Assembly (NCBI RefSeq): GCF_001895045.1
Contig: NZ_BDAM01000003.1
Coordinates: 1 to 64,000 of the forward strand
Origin: Rhodococcus coprophilus NBRC 100603
GTDB taxonomy: Bacteria > Actinomycetota > Actinomycetes > Mycobacteriales > Mycobacteriaceae
Direction: 5' to 3'
Length of the DNA stretch: 64,000 nucleotides
Shown here: positions 1 through 8,897 of the stretch, piece after piece
How the letters are laid out: each line of letters opens with the position of its first letter
How positions within the stretch are numbered: the first letter of the stretch is position 1
Translations under genes and position numbers: made by a program
The notes under the pieces: model-generated
What the model saw: only the letters and a program-made list of their open reading frames with translations
What the model was told of the DNA's origin: nothing
Database searches by the model: none

Positions 1-1128
1 CCCGCCGAGCCCGAAGCGAAGCCCGCTCCCAAGCAGGAAGAGCCGAAGAAGGAAGCTCCGAAGCAGGAAGCACCCAAGCCGGCCGAGAAGCCCGCGGAGA
101 GCAAGCCTGCCGCGGCTCCGAAGGTCGAGCAGGCTGCGTCGGCTCCGGCTCCGCAGGCTGTCGCCTCGTCGGCCTCGTCCAACGGCTCCAGCCCGTACGT
201 CACTCCCCTCGTGCGCAAGCTCGCCGCGGAGAACGACGTCGACCTCGCCAGCGTCAAGGGCACCGGTGTCGGCGGCCGCATCCGTAAGCAGGACGTGCTG
301 GCCGCAGCCGAAGCCAGGAAGGCCCCCGCTGCCGAGGAGAAGGCTCCCGCCAAGGCGGCCGCTCCGTCCGGTGCCGCACCGGGCGTGCGCCCCGAACTGG
401 CAGATCTGCGCGGAACCACGCAGAGGGTCAACCGGATCCGGCAGATCACGGCCAAGAAGACCGTCGAGTCGCTGCAGACCACAGCACAGCTCACGCAGAC
501 CTTCGAGGTCGACATGACCAAGATCGCTCAGCTGCGCGCGCAGGCGAAGAAGTCGTTCGCCGAGCGCGAAGGCGTGAACCTCACCTTCCTGCCGTTCTTC
601 GCGAAGGCGGTCGTCGAGGCGCTTCGGGCCCACCCGAACGTCAACGCGTCGTTCGACGAAAGCAAGAAGGAGATCACGTACCACGCGGCCGAGCACCTCG
701 GCATCGCCGTGGACACCGAGCAGGGCCTGCTCTCCCCCGTGATCCACAACGCCGGCGACCTGTCGCTGGCAGGCCTGGCACGGGCCATCGCCGACCTCGC
801 CAAGCGCACGCGCGGCGGCGGGCTCAAGCCCGACGAGCTGGCCGGCGGCACGTTCACGATCACCAACATCGGAAGCCAGGGTGCCCTGTTCGACACCCCG
901 ATCCTGGTGCCGCCGCAGGCAGCGATGCTGGGCACGGGTGCGATCGTCAAGCGCCCGGTCGTGGTGACCGACGAGACCGGTAACGAATCGATCGGCGTCC
1001 GGTCGATGTGCTACCTGCCGCTCACCTACGATCACCGGCTCATCGACGGCGCCGACGCCGGTCGATTCCTGACGACGATCAAGCATCGTCTCGAGGAAGC
1101 CGCGTTCGAGGCAGAACTCGGCCTGTGA
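1..1128 (+). CDS. dlaT: Dihydrolipoamide acyltransferase E2 (DlaT/SucB), C-terminal part
   Basis: The reading frame is open from base 1, so the lipoyl domain(s) lie upstream of the window. The visible part begins with a Pro/Ala/Lys-rich linker (bases 1-195). A peripheral subunit-binding domain follows ([13 protein letters not shown] through [10 protein letters not shown], about bases 196-300), then a second linker and the acyltransferase catalytic domain, which ends with the active-site motif [10 protein letters not shown]. This trimer-forming E2 moves acyl groups from lipoyl-lysine to CoA in pyruvate and/or 2-oxoglutarate dehydrogenase. The M. tuberculosis counterpart (Rv2215) serves pyruvate dehydrogenase and a peroxidase system, so which complex it serves here is inferred. 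The lipoate attachment genes lipB and lipA follow directly, and the E1 gene aceE is at 45.5 kb. The GTG at 211 is internal, not the start. Confidence 0.95.
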   Translation, partial: PAEPEAKPAPKQEEPKKEAPKQEAPKPAEKPAESKPAAAPKVEQAASAPAPQAVASSASSNGSSPYVTPLVRKLAAENDVDLASVKGTGVGGRIRKQDVLAAAEARKAPAAEEKAPAKAAAPSGAAPGVRPELADLRGTTQRVNRIRQITAKKTVESLQTTAQLTQTFEVDMTKIAQLRAQAKKSFAEREGVNLTFLPFFAKAVVEALRAHPNVNASFDESKKEITYHAAEHLGIAVDTEQGLLSPVIHNAGDLSLAGLARAIADLAKRTRGGGLKPDELAGGTFTITNIGSQGALFDTPILVPPQAAMLGTGAIVKRPVVVTDETGNESIGVRSMCYLPLTYDHRLIDGADAGRFLTTIKHRLEEAAFEAELGL

Positions 1129-1158
1129 CGGCCTGACCGCCACAGCCGCGCTCCGCAT

Positions 1159-1195
1159 AAGCGGGGGCTCCGTCGTCACGACGGGGCCCCCGCTT
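1159..1195 (+). terminator. Intrinsic terminator-like hairpin after dlaT
   Basis: A 17-bp stem (1159-1175 with 1179-1195, one G-U pair) closes a 3-nt loop, 30 bp after the dlaT stop. There is no long U tract, which is usual in actinobacteria. It separates dlaT from lipB. Confidence 0.7.
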
Positions 1196-1258
1196 GCTGC
1201 TGTCCGGCCCCGGTAGGGGTCGTTCCGCCCCGACCCGACCGGCGTAAAGTCCGGGTAC

Positions 1259-2038
1259 ATGAGCAACCCCACCGCGTCCGCCCGTTCCGACAACGCACCG
1301 GTCACCGTGGTGCATCTCGGGTCGATCGGGTACCTCGAGGCGTGGGAGCGGCAGCGCGAGATCCTCGATGCGCGCGCCGACGGCACCTGCTCCGATACCC
1401 TGCTCCTCCTCGAGCATCCGCCCGTGTACACCGCGGGCCGGCGCACCGAGGACGGCGACCGTCCCACCGACGGCACTCCCGTGATCGACGTCGACCGGGG
1501 TGGAAAGATCACCTGGCACGGTCCCGGCCAGCTTGTCGGGTATCCGATCGTCAAGCTCGCCGAGCCCATCGACGTGGTCGGTTACGTCCGCCGGATCGAG
1601 CAGGCGCTCATCACGGTGTGCACGGACCTGGGTCTGACGTGCGGGCGCATCGAGGGCCGGTCCGGGGTCTGGCTGCCCGCGGAACTGCGCGACGGCCAGT
1701 GGGTACCTGAGCGGAAGATCGCGGCGATCGGAATCCGCGTGCAACGTGGCGTCACGATGCACGGCTTCTCCCTCAACTGCAATTCGGCGCTCGACGCGTT
1801 CGACTCGATCGTGCCGTGCGGGATCCGCGACGCCGGTGTCGCGTCGCTGACGGGAGAACTCGGCCGGGAAATCACGATCGACGACGTCACGCCGGCGGTG
1901 ACCGAGGCTGTGCTCGATGCACTCGACGGAGGCATCCCCGTCACCGACGCGGACATCGACCGAGTCACCTTCGATGAGGCGGTCGCCGCCTCCGAAGGCT
2001 CTTCCACCGCCCCGGAATTCACCACTCTGAGGTTCTGA
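1259..2038 (+). CDS. lipB: Octanoyl-[ACP]:protein N-octanoyltransferase LipB
   Basis: This 259-residue enzyme moves octanoate from acyl carrier protein to the lipoyl lysine of E2/GcvH proteins, the first step of endogenous lipoate synthesis. The family signature [16 protein letters not shown] is at residues 81-96. The acyl-thioester cysteine is Cys187 (IVPCGIRD) and its partner lysine is Lys153 (ERKIAAIG); both match Cys176 and Lys142 of the M. tuberculosis enzyme with an 11-residue offset. The ATG at 1259 places the conserved fold about ten residues after the start. lipA begins 55 bp downstream and dlaT, a substrate protein, is just upstream, so synthesis and use of the cofactor are coded together. 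Confidence 0.97.
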   Translation: MSNPTASARSDNAPVTVVHLGSIGYLEAWERQREILDARADGTCSDTLLLLEHPPVYTAGRRTEDGDRPTDGTPVIDVDRGGKITWHGPGQLVGYPIVKLAEPIDVVGYVRRIEQALITVCTDLGLTCGRIEGRSGVWLPAELRDGQWVPERKIAAIGIRVQRGVTMHGFSLNCNSALDAFDSIVPCGIRDAGVASLTGELGREITIDDVTPAVTEAVLDALDGGIPVTDADIDRVTFDEAVAASEGSSTAPEFTTLRF

Positions 2039-2093
2039 CCTGCCGCGCTCCCCGACCGGATCCCGGCGCGAGCGCGGGCGTACGATCGAGGAC

Positions 2094-3104
2094 GTGACTG
2101 TGGCCCCAGAAGGACGCAAACTGCTGCGGATCGAGACCCGAAACGCTCAGACGCCGATCGAACGTAAACCGAACTGGATCAAGACCCGGGCGAAGATGGG
2201 CCCGGAATACACCGAGCTCAAAGGCCTCGTACGACGTGAGGGTCTGCACACGGTCTGCGAAGAGGCCGGGTGTCCCAACATCTACGAGTGCTGGGAAGAC
2301 CGTGAGGCGACGTTCCTGATCGGTGGTGAACAGTGCACGCGGCGCTGCGACTTCTGCCAGATCGACACCGGCAAGCCCGCGGCACTCGACCGTGACGAGC
2401 CGCGCCGTGTCGCCGAATCCGTTCAGGCGATGGGTCTTCGCTACTCGACGATCACCGGTGTCGCCCGCGACGACCTGCCCGACGGCGGTGCGTGGCTGTA
2501 CGCCGAGACCGTGCGCCAGATCCACGAACTCAACCCGGGCACGGGTGTCGAGAATCTCATCCCGGACTTCAACGGCAAGCCCGACCTGCTGCGCGAGGTG
2601 TTCGAATCCCGCCCCGAGGTGCTCGCCCACAACCTCGAGACGGTGCCGCGGATCTTCAAGCGGATCCGCCCGGCCTTCCGCTACCAGCGCTCGCTCGACG
2701 TGATCACCGCCGCCCGCGAGTTCGGCCTCGTCACGAAGTCGAACCTCATCCTGGGCATGGGCGAGACCCCCGAAGAGGTCACCGAAGCGCTGCACGATCT
2801 CCACGACGCCGGATGCGACATCATCACCATCACCCAGTACCTGCGGCCGTCGCCGCGGCACCATCCCGTCGAGCGGTGGGTCAAGCCCGAGGAGTTCGTC
2901 GAGCACTCCGACACGGCCCGTTCGATCGGTTTCGCCGGTGTGATGGCCGGACCGCTGGTGCGGTCGTCGTACCGCGCAGGGCGTCTCTACGCACAGGCGA
3001 TGGCACACCACGGCCGCGAACTCCCCGCGGCCCAGGCACATCTCGCCGAGGAGGGCACCGCGTCGCAGGAAGCGGGCTCCGTGCTCGCCCGATTCGGTAG
3101 CTGA
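2094..3104 (+). CDS. lipA: Lipoyl synthase LipA
   Basis: This radical-SAM enzyme (336 aa, GTG start) inserts two sulfurs into protein-bound octanoyl chains. Both iron-sulfur sites are complete. The auxiliary cluster cysteines are Cys55, Cys60 and Cys66 ([12 protein letters not shown]), and the SAM cluster cysteines are Cys81, Cys85 and Cys88 (CTRRCDFC). The C-terminal RSSYRAG motif, whose serine ligates the auxiliary cluster, is also present. Length and spacing match actinobacterial LipA. It acts after LipB on the same E2 lysine, and the two genes are probably co-transcribed (55-bp gap). Confidence 0.98.
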   Translation: MTVAPEGRKLLRIETRNAQTPIERKPNWIKTRAKMGPEYTELKGLVRREGLHTVCEEAGCPNIYECWEDREATFLIGGEQCTRRCDFCQIDTGKPAALDRDEPRRVAESVQAMGLRYSTITGVARDDLPDGGAWLYAETVRQIHELNPGTGVENLIPDFNGKPDLLREVFESRPEVLAHNLETVPRIFKRIRPAFRYQRSLDVITAAREFGLVTKSNLILGMGETPEEVTEALHDLHDAGCDIITITQYLRPSPRHHPVERWVKPEEFVEHSDTARSIGFAGVMAGPLVRSSYRAGRLYAQAMAHHGRELPAAQAHLAEEGTASQEAGSVLARFGS

Positions 3105-3183
3105 CGCTCCGTAACGGCACAGGGTTCCCGGTCGGCCCCGGTGGTGGCGAATACGCCTCCGCCGGGGCCGTATCCTTGACGGT

Positions 3184-3924
3184 ATGGCGAAGGGCAGTAG
3201 CAGCGACAAGGAAGCGAAGGCTGCGGCGAAAGCCGCACGGAAGCAGGCGTCGAAGGAGCGTCGCGGCCAGTTGTGGCAGGCGTTCCAGATTCAGCGCAAG
3301 GAAGACAAGTTCCTCCTTCCGTGGATGATCGGGGCGCTCGTCGCATCGATCGTGGTGTTCTTCCTCATCGGGCTGATCTTCGGGATCCAGTGGTTCCTGT
3401 TGCCGATCGGCATCCTCGTCGGCGTGCTGCTCGCGTTCATCATCTTCGGACGCCGGGTCCAGAAATCGGTGTACACGAAGGCCGACGGACAAGCCGGTGC
3501 GGCCGCGTGGGCACTCGACAATCTTCAGGGCGCGTGGCGCGTCACCCAGGCTGTCGCCGGGACGACGCAGCTCGACGCGGTCCATCGCGTCATCGGCCGT
3601 CCGGGCGTCATCCTCGTCGGTGAGGGCAACCCCGGTCGCGTCAGGGGCCTGATGGCGCAGGAGAAGAAGCGGGTCTCCCGCCTCGTCGGCGACACCCCGA
3701 TCTACGAGGTGGTCGTCGGCAACGAAGAAGGCCAGGTGAAGCTGTCGCAGCTGCAGAAGCATCTGTCGAAGCTGCCCCGAAACATCGACACCAAGCGCAT
3801 GGACACCATCGAAGGCCGTCTGTCGGCGCTCAGCACCAAGAAGACCGGTCCGGCCATGCCGAAGGGTCCGTTGCCGGCCGGCGCGAAGATGCGCAGCGTG
3901 CAGCGCACGATCCGCCGCCGCTGA
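3184..3924 (+). CDS. DUF4191 family membrane protein (Rv2219-like)
   Basis: This 246-residue protein has a strongly basic, lysine-rich N terminus (residues 1-38) and two adjacent membrane segments (about residues 48-68 and 73-92). A soluble C-terminal part ends in a basic tail. Composition, length and position between lipA and glnA1 match the actinobacterial DUF4191 family (Rv2219 in M. tuberculosis), whose function is unknown. It starts at ATG 3184, 79 bp after lipA, and could be co-transcribed with it. A strong hairpin follows 32 bp after the stop. Identity rests on synteny and topology; no enzyme motif is visible. Confidence 0.85.
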   Translation: MAKGSSSDKEAKAAAKAARKQASKERRGQLWQAFQIQRKEDKFLLPWMIGALVASIVVFFLIGLIFGIQWFLLPIGILVGVLLAFIIFGRRVQKSVYTKADGQAGAAAWALDNLQGAWRVTQAVAGTTQLDAVHRVIGRPGVILVGEGNPGRVRGLMAQEKKRVSRLVGDTPIYEVVVGNEEGQVKLSQLQKHLSKLPRNIDTKRMDTIEGRLSALSTKKTGPAMPKGPLPAGAKMRSVQRTIRRR

Positions 3925-3956
3925 CCCTGCGGTCCCCGACCGACCCACGCTCCGCG

Positions 3957-3995
3957 AAGACCGCCTCCGATTCACGACGAATCGGAGGCGGTCTT
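3957..3995. terminator. Bidirectional hairpin terminator
   Basis: A perfect 17-bp stem (3957-3973 with 3979-3995) with loop ACGAC. It sits between the end of the DUF4191 gene and the end of the convergent HxlR gene, so it may serve both. Confidence 0.8.
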
Positions 3996-4084
3996 CGTTG
4001 TACGGCCGGGTGGCCCGAGTGGCCCTCGCCGACGGAGCACCGGAAGCGTGCCTTCCGACTTCCGGCAATGCACCCGGTTGTGGG

Positions 4085-4471
4085 TCATGTCCGGCCTTCG
4101 ACCCGCGCGTCGTGGGCTGCACGGGCGGCGTCGATGTCATCGACGTTGGAAAATGCCCATTCGATCAAGGGCTGGACGGCCAGGCGCAGACTCTCTCCGG
4201 TCTCGGTCAGCGCATATGTGACCTGCGGGGGGACCGTGGGCGCCACCGTGCGCGAGACCAAGCCGTCACGCACGAGACGACGCAGAGTCACGGTGAGCAT
4301 GCGCTGACTGATACCCACCACGACCCTCCGGGCCTGGCTGAATCGCAGCGGGCCTTGGCCCAATGCGGCTACGACATAGAGCGACCACTTGTCCGAGACC
4401 AGGTCGAGGACCTCCCTGGCTCGGGTTCCGCCTTGCCCGCAGATCGGGTCGAATGCGTCTTTGGCCTGCAT
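4085..4471 (-). CDS. HxlR-family transcriptional regulator
   Basis: This 128-residue winged-helix protein has the HxlR family layout: an N-terminal cysteine (Cys11), VLDLVSDKWSLYVVAAL as the first helices, then RRVVVGISQRMLTVTLRRLVRDGLVSR as recognition helix and wing. Members often sense redox or electrophilic stress through N-terminal cysteines and repress a divergent oxidoreductase gene. Here an SDR gene is divergent, with 145 bp between the starts and an inverted repeat in the gap, so it is the likely target. This pair has no counterpart in the M. tuberculosis lipA-glnA1 interval and looks like a lineage-specific insertion. Confidence 0.88.
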   Translation of the reverse strand: MQAKDAFDPICGQGGTRAREVLDLVSDKWSLYVVAALGQGPLRFSQARRVVVGISQRMLTVTLRRLVRDGLVSRTVAPTVPPQVTYALTETGESLRLAVQPLIEWAFSNVDDIDAARAAHDARVEGRT

Positions 4472-4523
4472 GGTTACCTCCGGGGAACGACGGCACTCGA
4501 AAGTGCCTTCTTGACGACCCTAA

Positions 4524-4564
4524 GTCGGTTACCCAAAGTTACCAAGGAACCATTGATAACCGAC
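4524..4564. promoter_or_regulatory. Inverted repeat, possible HxlR operator
   Basis: GTCGGTTA (4524-4531) and TAACCGAC (4557-4564) form an exact 8-bp inverted repeat in the HxlR/SDR divergent promoter region. Two further GTTACC copies lie between the arms. Function is inferred from position. Confidence 0.4.
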
Positions 4565-4616
4565 AGGCTTCACTTCCCACCCCAGGGACGAAGATGCCGT
4601 TCAGAAGGAGCTCACC

Positions 4617-5285
4617 ATGTCTACTGTTGCTGTCGTCGGCGCCGGCCCCGGCATGGGCCTGGCCATCGCCCGCACTTTCGGATCCCACGGCTTCGATGTG
4701 GCACTGCTCTCGCGCAGCCAGGACAACCTCGATACCCACGCCGCGACCCTCACTGCCGAGGGCATCACCGCCAAAGGGTTCGCGGCCGATGTCCTGGACA
4801 CCGGTTCTTTGACCGGGGCCCTCGAGGCCGCGGCGGAGCACTTCGGCGGGATCGACGTGCTCGAGTATTCCCCGGGTGGACCCGACCCCAAGTTCGTTAC
4901 GCCCAGCAGACTCACCGTCGCGGATGTGGACCTGCAGATGCGGTACCTGCTCTACGGCGCGATCGCCGCCACCGGTGTAGTGCTGCCCGCGATGCGGCAG
5001 GCCGGCACCGGCACCCTGCTGTTCACCACCGGCGCGGGCTCGGTGGATCCCACCCCGATGCTCGGTGACATCAACACCGCCGGCGCGGCCCTTCGCTCAT
5101 GGGTGCTGAACCTCCACAAAGAGCTCGAACCCGAGGGCATTCAGGCCGCGCACGTGGCGATCGGGGCGTGGATCGGTGACCGCGCTCCGGAGGGCACGCC
5201 CAGCGCCTCCGCGGACCGGATCTCCCCGCTGTACTGGGACCTGCATATCGAGCGTGACCAGGCCGAGAGGATCTTTACTCCCTGA
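4617..5285 (+). CDS. SDR-fold NAD(P)-dependent oxidoreductase, atypical
   Basis: This 222-residue Rossmann protein opens with a cofactor loop (VVGAGPGMGLAIA, residues 6-18), and has an acidic residue near the end of the second strand region. The segment where SDRs carry the catalytic Tyr-x-x-x-Lys reads DINTAGAALRSWVLNLHKEL, so neither residue is in place. It may use another mechanism, or it may bind cofactor without classic SDR catalysis. The start ATG is preceded by AAGGAG at 4605-4610. Divergent from the HxlR regulator, which probably controls it. Substrate unknown. Confidence 0.85.
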   Translation: MSTVAVVGAGPGMGLAIARTFGSHGFDVALLSRSQDNLDTHAATLTAEGITAKGFAADVLDTGSLTGALEAAAEHFGGIDVLEYSPGGPDPKFVTPSRLTVADVDLQMRYLLYGAIAATGVVLPAMRQAGTGTLLFTTGAGSVDPTPMLGDINTAGAALRSWVLNLHKELEPEGIQAAHVAIGAWIGDRAPEGTPSASADRISPLYWDLHIERDQAERIFTP

Positions 5286-5339
5286 CCACGCGATGGCCGC
5301 TGTTGCGTCCCGGCCGGCCTCGGATTCGACGGATATGCC

Positions 5340-5816
5340 CTAGCGTGCGCGGACGATGGCGGTACCGGTCGCGCGGTCGTGCAGGCCGCGCCCGTCGACA
5401 TCGGTGACGGTGGCGGGGACGACGAAGACGATGAGCAACTGGCGGGCGAGCGCCCGGACGATACCCACCCGCACCGGTGCGTCCACCCGGGCGACGCGCA
5501 GCCCGGCGATGAACTGGCCGGGGGTGAACGAGAACAGCGTGACGGTGACGACACCGACGACGAACCAGATGATCAGCGTGTACGCCGAGAGCCGAGAGCT
5601 TTCGAGCGGATTCTCGCCGACCAGGCTCGCCGCGATCGCCATCGACAGGAACCAGTCGAGACAGAGGGCAAGCGCACGCCGTGCGGTCGAGACGAGGGAC
5701 CCCGGCCCGTGCTCCGGAAGACCGAGCAGTTCCCCTGTGTAGGCCTGCTCCTGCTGTTGCCCCTTCGGGAGCGCTGCAGAAGGTCCGGAAAGCCAACTGC
5801 CCGTCATACGTGCCAT
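5340..5816 (-). CDS. RDD family membrane protein (Rv2219A-like)
   Basis: This 158-residue protein has a hydrophilic N terminus (MARMTGSWLSGPS) followed by the RDD domain: an Arg/Asp membrane segment (RRALALCLDWFLSMAIAASL), a second segment (TLIIWFVVGVVTVTLF), then TPGQFIAGLRV and a third hydrophobic stretch. The start ATG at 5816 gives the usual family length; the upstream in-frame extension runs antisense to glnA1 and is not real. It is transcribed divergently from glnA1, as Rv2219A is in mycobacteria. Role unknown; RDD proteins are small integral membrane proteins, some linked to ion transport. Confidence 0.88.
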   Translation of the reverse strand: MARMTGSWLSGPSAALPKGQQQEQAYTGELLGLPEHGPGSLVSTARRALALCLDWFLSMAIAASLVGENPLESSRLSAYTLIIWFVVGVVTVTLFSFTPGQFIAGLRVARVDAPVRVGIVRALARQLLIVFVVPATVTDVDGRGLHDRATGTAIVRAR

Positions 5817-5915
5817 ACGTCCAGGATAGGCTGGTCGCTGCGGATCACCACGATCCCATGCACCGGCGGTGACCTCTACCACGTTTCTGCCCTGACAGCA
5901 GGGGCAATGCGAGCC

Positions 5916-5931
5916 GTAACACTGCCGAAAC
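5916..5931 (+). promoter_or_regulatory. GlnR-type half-site upstream of glnA1
   Basis: GTAAC-ACTGCC-GAAAC matches the GTnAC-n6-GAAAC unit of actinobacterial GlnR operators exactly, 96 bp before the glnA1 start. The second unit expected 11 bp further on is poorly conserved. GlnR control of glnA is well established in related genera. Confidence 0.55.
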
Positions 5932-6026
5932 ATAGGTTTGATGGGCGGGCAACACCAGGTCCATACCGTCTGATCCGACGCAGGCGCCCCAGCACCATGG
6001 CGCGCACCGACTGAAGGAGCACAAGC

Positions 6027-7463
6027 GTGGCGTTCACCACGGCCGAAGAGGTCATCAAGTACATCGCGGACGAAAACGTCGAGTACGTGGATATCCGCTT
6101 CACCGACCTGCCCGGCATCGAGCAGCACTTCTCGATCCCGGCGAAGGCGTTCAATCAGGACGTCTTCGAGGACGGCCTGGCCTTCGACGGCTCGTCCGTG
6201 CGTGGCTTCCAGTCCATCCACGAGTCGGACATGCTTTTGCTTCCGGACGTGACCACCGCGCGTATCGATCCCTTCCGTGCTGCCAAGACGCTCAACGTGA
6301 GCTTCTTCGTCCACGACCCCTTCACCCGCGAGTCGTACTCCCGCGACCCCCGCAACGTTGCGCGCAAGGCCGAGGAGTACCTGGTCAGCACCGGCATCGC
6401 CGACACCGCGTACTTCGGTGCCGAGGCCGAGTTCTACATCTTCGATTCCGTCTCCTACGACTCGAAGATGAACGGCTCGTTCTACGAGGTCGATTCGATC
6501 TCCGGCGCCTGGAACACCGGCGTGGACTACAACGCCGACGGCACCCCGAACCGCGGTTACAAGGTTCGCCCGAAGGGCGGCTACTTCCCCGTCGCTCCGT
6601 ACGACCACTACGTGGACCTGCGCGACGAGATCTCCACCAACCTGCAGCTCGCGGGCTTCGAGCTCGAGCGCGCCCACCACGAGGTCGGCACCGGCGGACA
6701 GGCCGAGATCAACTACAAGTTCAACACGCTGCTCTCGGCAGCCGACGACCTGCAGCTGTTCAAGTACATCGTCAAGAACACCGCGTGGAAGAACGGCAAG
6801 ACCGCCACCTTCATGCCGAAGCCCCTCTTCGGTGACAACGGCTCGGGCATGCACGTCCACCAGTCGCTGTGGAAGGACGGCAAGCCGCTGTTCCACGACG
6901 AGTCCGGCTACGCGGGTCTGTCCGACCTCGCCCGCTGGTACATCGGCGGCATCCTGCACCACGCGCCGTCGCTGCTCGCCTTCACCAACCCGACGATCAA
7001 CTCGTACCACCGTCTGGTTCCGGGCTACGAGGCGCCGATCAACCTCGTCTACAGCCAGCGCAACCGTTCGGCCGCGGTCCGTATCCCGATCACGGGCAAC
7101 AACCCGAAGGCCAAGCGCCTCGAGTTCCGCGCGCCCGACTCCTCGGGTAACCCGTACCTGAACTTCGCCGCGCAGATGATGGCCGGCCTGGACGGCATCA
7201 AGAAGAAGATCGAGCCGATGGCTCCGGTCGACAAGGACCTCTACGAGCTTCCTCCGGAGGAGGCCCGCAACATCCCGCAGGCTCCGACGTCGCTCAGCGC
7301 GGTCATCGACCGCCTCGAGTCCGACCACGAGTACCTCACCGAGGGTGGCGTGTTCACCACCGACCTGATCGAGACCTGGATCTCGCTCAAGCGTGAGCAG
7401 GAAATCGCTCCGGTCAACCTGCGCCCGCACCCGTACGAGTTCCAGCTGTACTTCGACTGCTGA
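6027..7463 (+). CDS. glnA1: Glutamine synthetase type I-beta, GlnA1
   Basis: This 478-residue subunit of the dodecameric enzyme makes glutamine from glutamate, ammonia and ATP. The Mg/ATP and glutamate-binding segments are present ([39 protein letters not shown]). The adenylylation loop is [15 protein letters not shown] with Tyr406, the residue number known for M. tuberculosis GlnA1. The modifying enzyme, glnE, lies 6 kb downstream. GTG start at 6027 follows GAAGGAG (6013-6019). The upstream half-site suggests GlnR regulation, and two hairpins follow the stop. A dominant housekeeping enzyme of nitrogen assimilation. Confidence 0.98.
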   Translation: MAFTTAEEVIKYIADENVEYVDIRFTDLPGIEQHFSIPAKAFNQDVFEDGLAFDGSSVRGFQSIHESDMLLLPDVTTARIDPFRAAKTLNVSFFVHDPFTRESYSRDPRNVARKAEEYLVSTGIADTAYFGAEAEFYIFDSVSYDSKMNGSFYEVDSISGAWNTGVDYNADGTPNRGYKVRPKGGYFPVAPYDHYVDLRDEISTNLQLAGFELERAHHEVGTGGQAEINYKFNTLLSAADDLQLFKYIVKNTAWKNGKTATFMPKPLFGDNGSGMHVHQSLWKDGKPLFHDESGYAGLSDLARWYIGGILHHAPSLLAFTNPTINSYHRLVPGYEAPINLVYSQRNRSAAVRIPITGNNPKAKRLEFRAPDSSGNPYLNFAAQMMAGLDGIKKKIEPMAPVDKDLYELPPEEARNIPQAPTSLSAVIDRLESDHEYLTEGGVFTTDLIETWISLKREQEIAPVNLRPHPYEFQLYFDC

Positions 7464-7540
7464 TTTCGTCACCCGGTCGAGCCGGCATGCGGGACTTCGT
7501 CCCGTCGCACTGCTTTGCAGCCGGTACGCAGTAGATCCAC

Positions 7541-7586
7541 CGAGTCCACCCGCTCCGCGATGACAATCGCCGGGCGGGTGGACTCG
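7541..7586 (+). terminator. glnA1 terminator hairpin 1
   Basis: A 13-bp perfect outer stem (7541-7553 with 7574-7586) encloses an inner 5-bp stem (7557-7561 with 7566-7570), 78 bp after glnA1. Confidence 0.75.
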
Positions 7587-7643
7587 TCTGCATGCGGACC
7601 CCTGTCGCGTCGACAAGGGGTGCATCCACCGGTCGACCTCGAC

Positions 7644-7682
7644 AGGCCCGGCCCACAGCGACTGTCGCTGTGGGCCGGGCCT
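7644..7682. terminator. Long perfect palindrome between convergent genes
   Basis: Arms 7644-7662 and 7664-7682 are perfectly complementary over 19 bp around a single T, making a very stable hairpin. It lies between glnA1 and the convergent NmrA-like gene and is read equally on both strands, so it probably ends both transcripts. Confidence 0.8.
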
Positions 7683-7702
7683 GGCGTTGTAGCGGGTGGT
7701 GG

Positions 7703-8566
7703 TCAGCCCTTCAGTGCCGACGTGACACTGGTCGCCATCGGGGTGGTGGGACGACCCAGCACGCTGCGCAAATCGTTGGTGACGTAGTCCAAGGCACCCT
7801 GCGAGATCGCGACATCGGCGTCGACGATCAATTCGACGACATGGTCGGGCAGCCCTGCCTGCTGCAGGATCCCTCTGTACTGCTCGGCGGGGACGTCGGT
7901 GTACGTGACGGGCACGCCCGACTGTGCCGCCACCTCGGCCGCCAGTTCGGACAGAGTCCACGCGGTGTCGCCGGTCAGGTCGTAGATCTTCCCGGCCTGA
8001 TCGTCGAGGGTCAGGATGATCGCGGCCGCTTCCGCAAGGTCGGCGCGGCTGGCCGAGGCCATCCGGCCGTTACCCGCGCTTCCGATGAGTGCGCCGTACT
8101 GGACGGCGTTCCCGATAGCTGCCGTGTGGTTTTCGGCGTACCAGCCGTTTCGCAATATGACGGCGGGCAGCCCGGAGGCAGCGATGGCCTGTTCGGTGGC
8201 GCGGTGTACGCGGGCCAATCCCATCGTGTTGGTGGGAGCGTTCGTGACAGACGTGTAGGCGAGAAGACTCACACCGGCCTCCGTCGCGGCGTCGATGACG
8301 GCCTGGTGCTGCTGGATACGCTTCGCGTCTGCCCCCGCAGGAGTCGAGACCAACAAGACCTTGTCGGCACCCTCAAAAGCAGCCGGCAGCGTCTCGGGCA
8401 GGTCGTAGTCGGCTCGGCGGAACTCGACACCCGACGCATCGAACTCCGCGGATCCGGACGAGTCGCGACCCGCCGCGACGATTCGGTCGGCCGGGACTCC
8501 CCGCTCGAGGAGGTGGCTGATGACCTGGTGCCCCAGTTGACCTGTGGCTCCGGTGACGACGATCAT
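7703..8566 (-). CDS. NmrA/QorB-like NAD(P)H-dependent reductase
   Basis: This 287-residue atypical SDR begins MIVVTGATGQLGHQV, a GxxGxxG cofactor loop, and continues like QorB/YtfG quinone reductases and NmrA proteins (LLVSTPAGADAKRIQQHQAVIDAA; VILRNGWYAEN). Such proteins reduce quinones or sense NAD(P) redox state. The in-frame extension to 8749 is rejected because the ATG at 8566 sits right before the first beta strand and follows AAGAAC at a plausible distance. It is divergent from an XRE regulator, a common arrangement for a locally regulated reductase. Substrate not known. Confidence 0.88.
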   Translation of the reverse strand: MIVVTGATGQLGHQVISHLLERGVPADRIVAAGRDSSGSAEFDASGVEFRRADYDLPETLPAAFEGADKVLLVSTPAGADAKRIQQHQAVIDAATEAGVSLLAYTSVTNAPTNTMGLARVHRATEQAIAASGLPAVILRNGWYAENHTAAIGNAVQYGALIGSAGNGRMASASRADLAEAAAIILTLDDQAGKIYDLTGDTAWTLSELAAEVAAQSGVPVTYTDVPAEQYRGILQQAGLPDHVVELIVDADVAISQGALDYVTNDLRSVLGRPTTPMATSVTSALKG

Positions 8567-8897
8567 GAATTCGTTCTTTCTGGTAAACGGATGGTGCAGG
8601 TGCAGCCACCAGGCACGTCGATCCGTTTGCCGATTCGGAGAATCGACGACGTCGTCGTCTCCTCGGTCTGCGACCGAGCACGAAGCCTGAGCGGCTCGCT
8701 TGTTCCTGGGAGATATGGATTCCCGGTCCCGGACTTTCGTCCATGGCACCGGCCCTGATGACTATCGTGTCGAGACTACGGTGCACATGCGGCGGGGACC
8801 AGAGAAGGATCTTCCTGGTACTCCCCTTCCCAGGCTGTGTTGTGGGTGGGAACAGCAGTACCAGCCGCGCCGCACCGACCACTGGGACAATGGAGTC
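8567..8897. other. Divergent intergenic region, no gene seen
   Basis: This 331-bp stretch separates the divergent starts of the NmrA-like gene and the XRE regulator. It must hold both promoters. I see no convincing long inverted repeat, RNA fold or reading frame in it. Confidence 0.5.

Noticed and set aside
5340-7961. 873-codon minus-strand frame through the RDD gene and glnA1
   Set aside because: Only the RDD part (5340-5816) has a domain and proper start; the rest is the antisense of glnA1.
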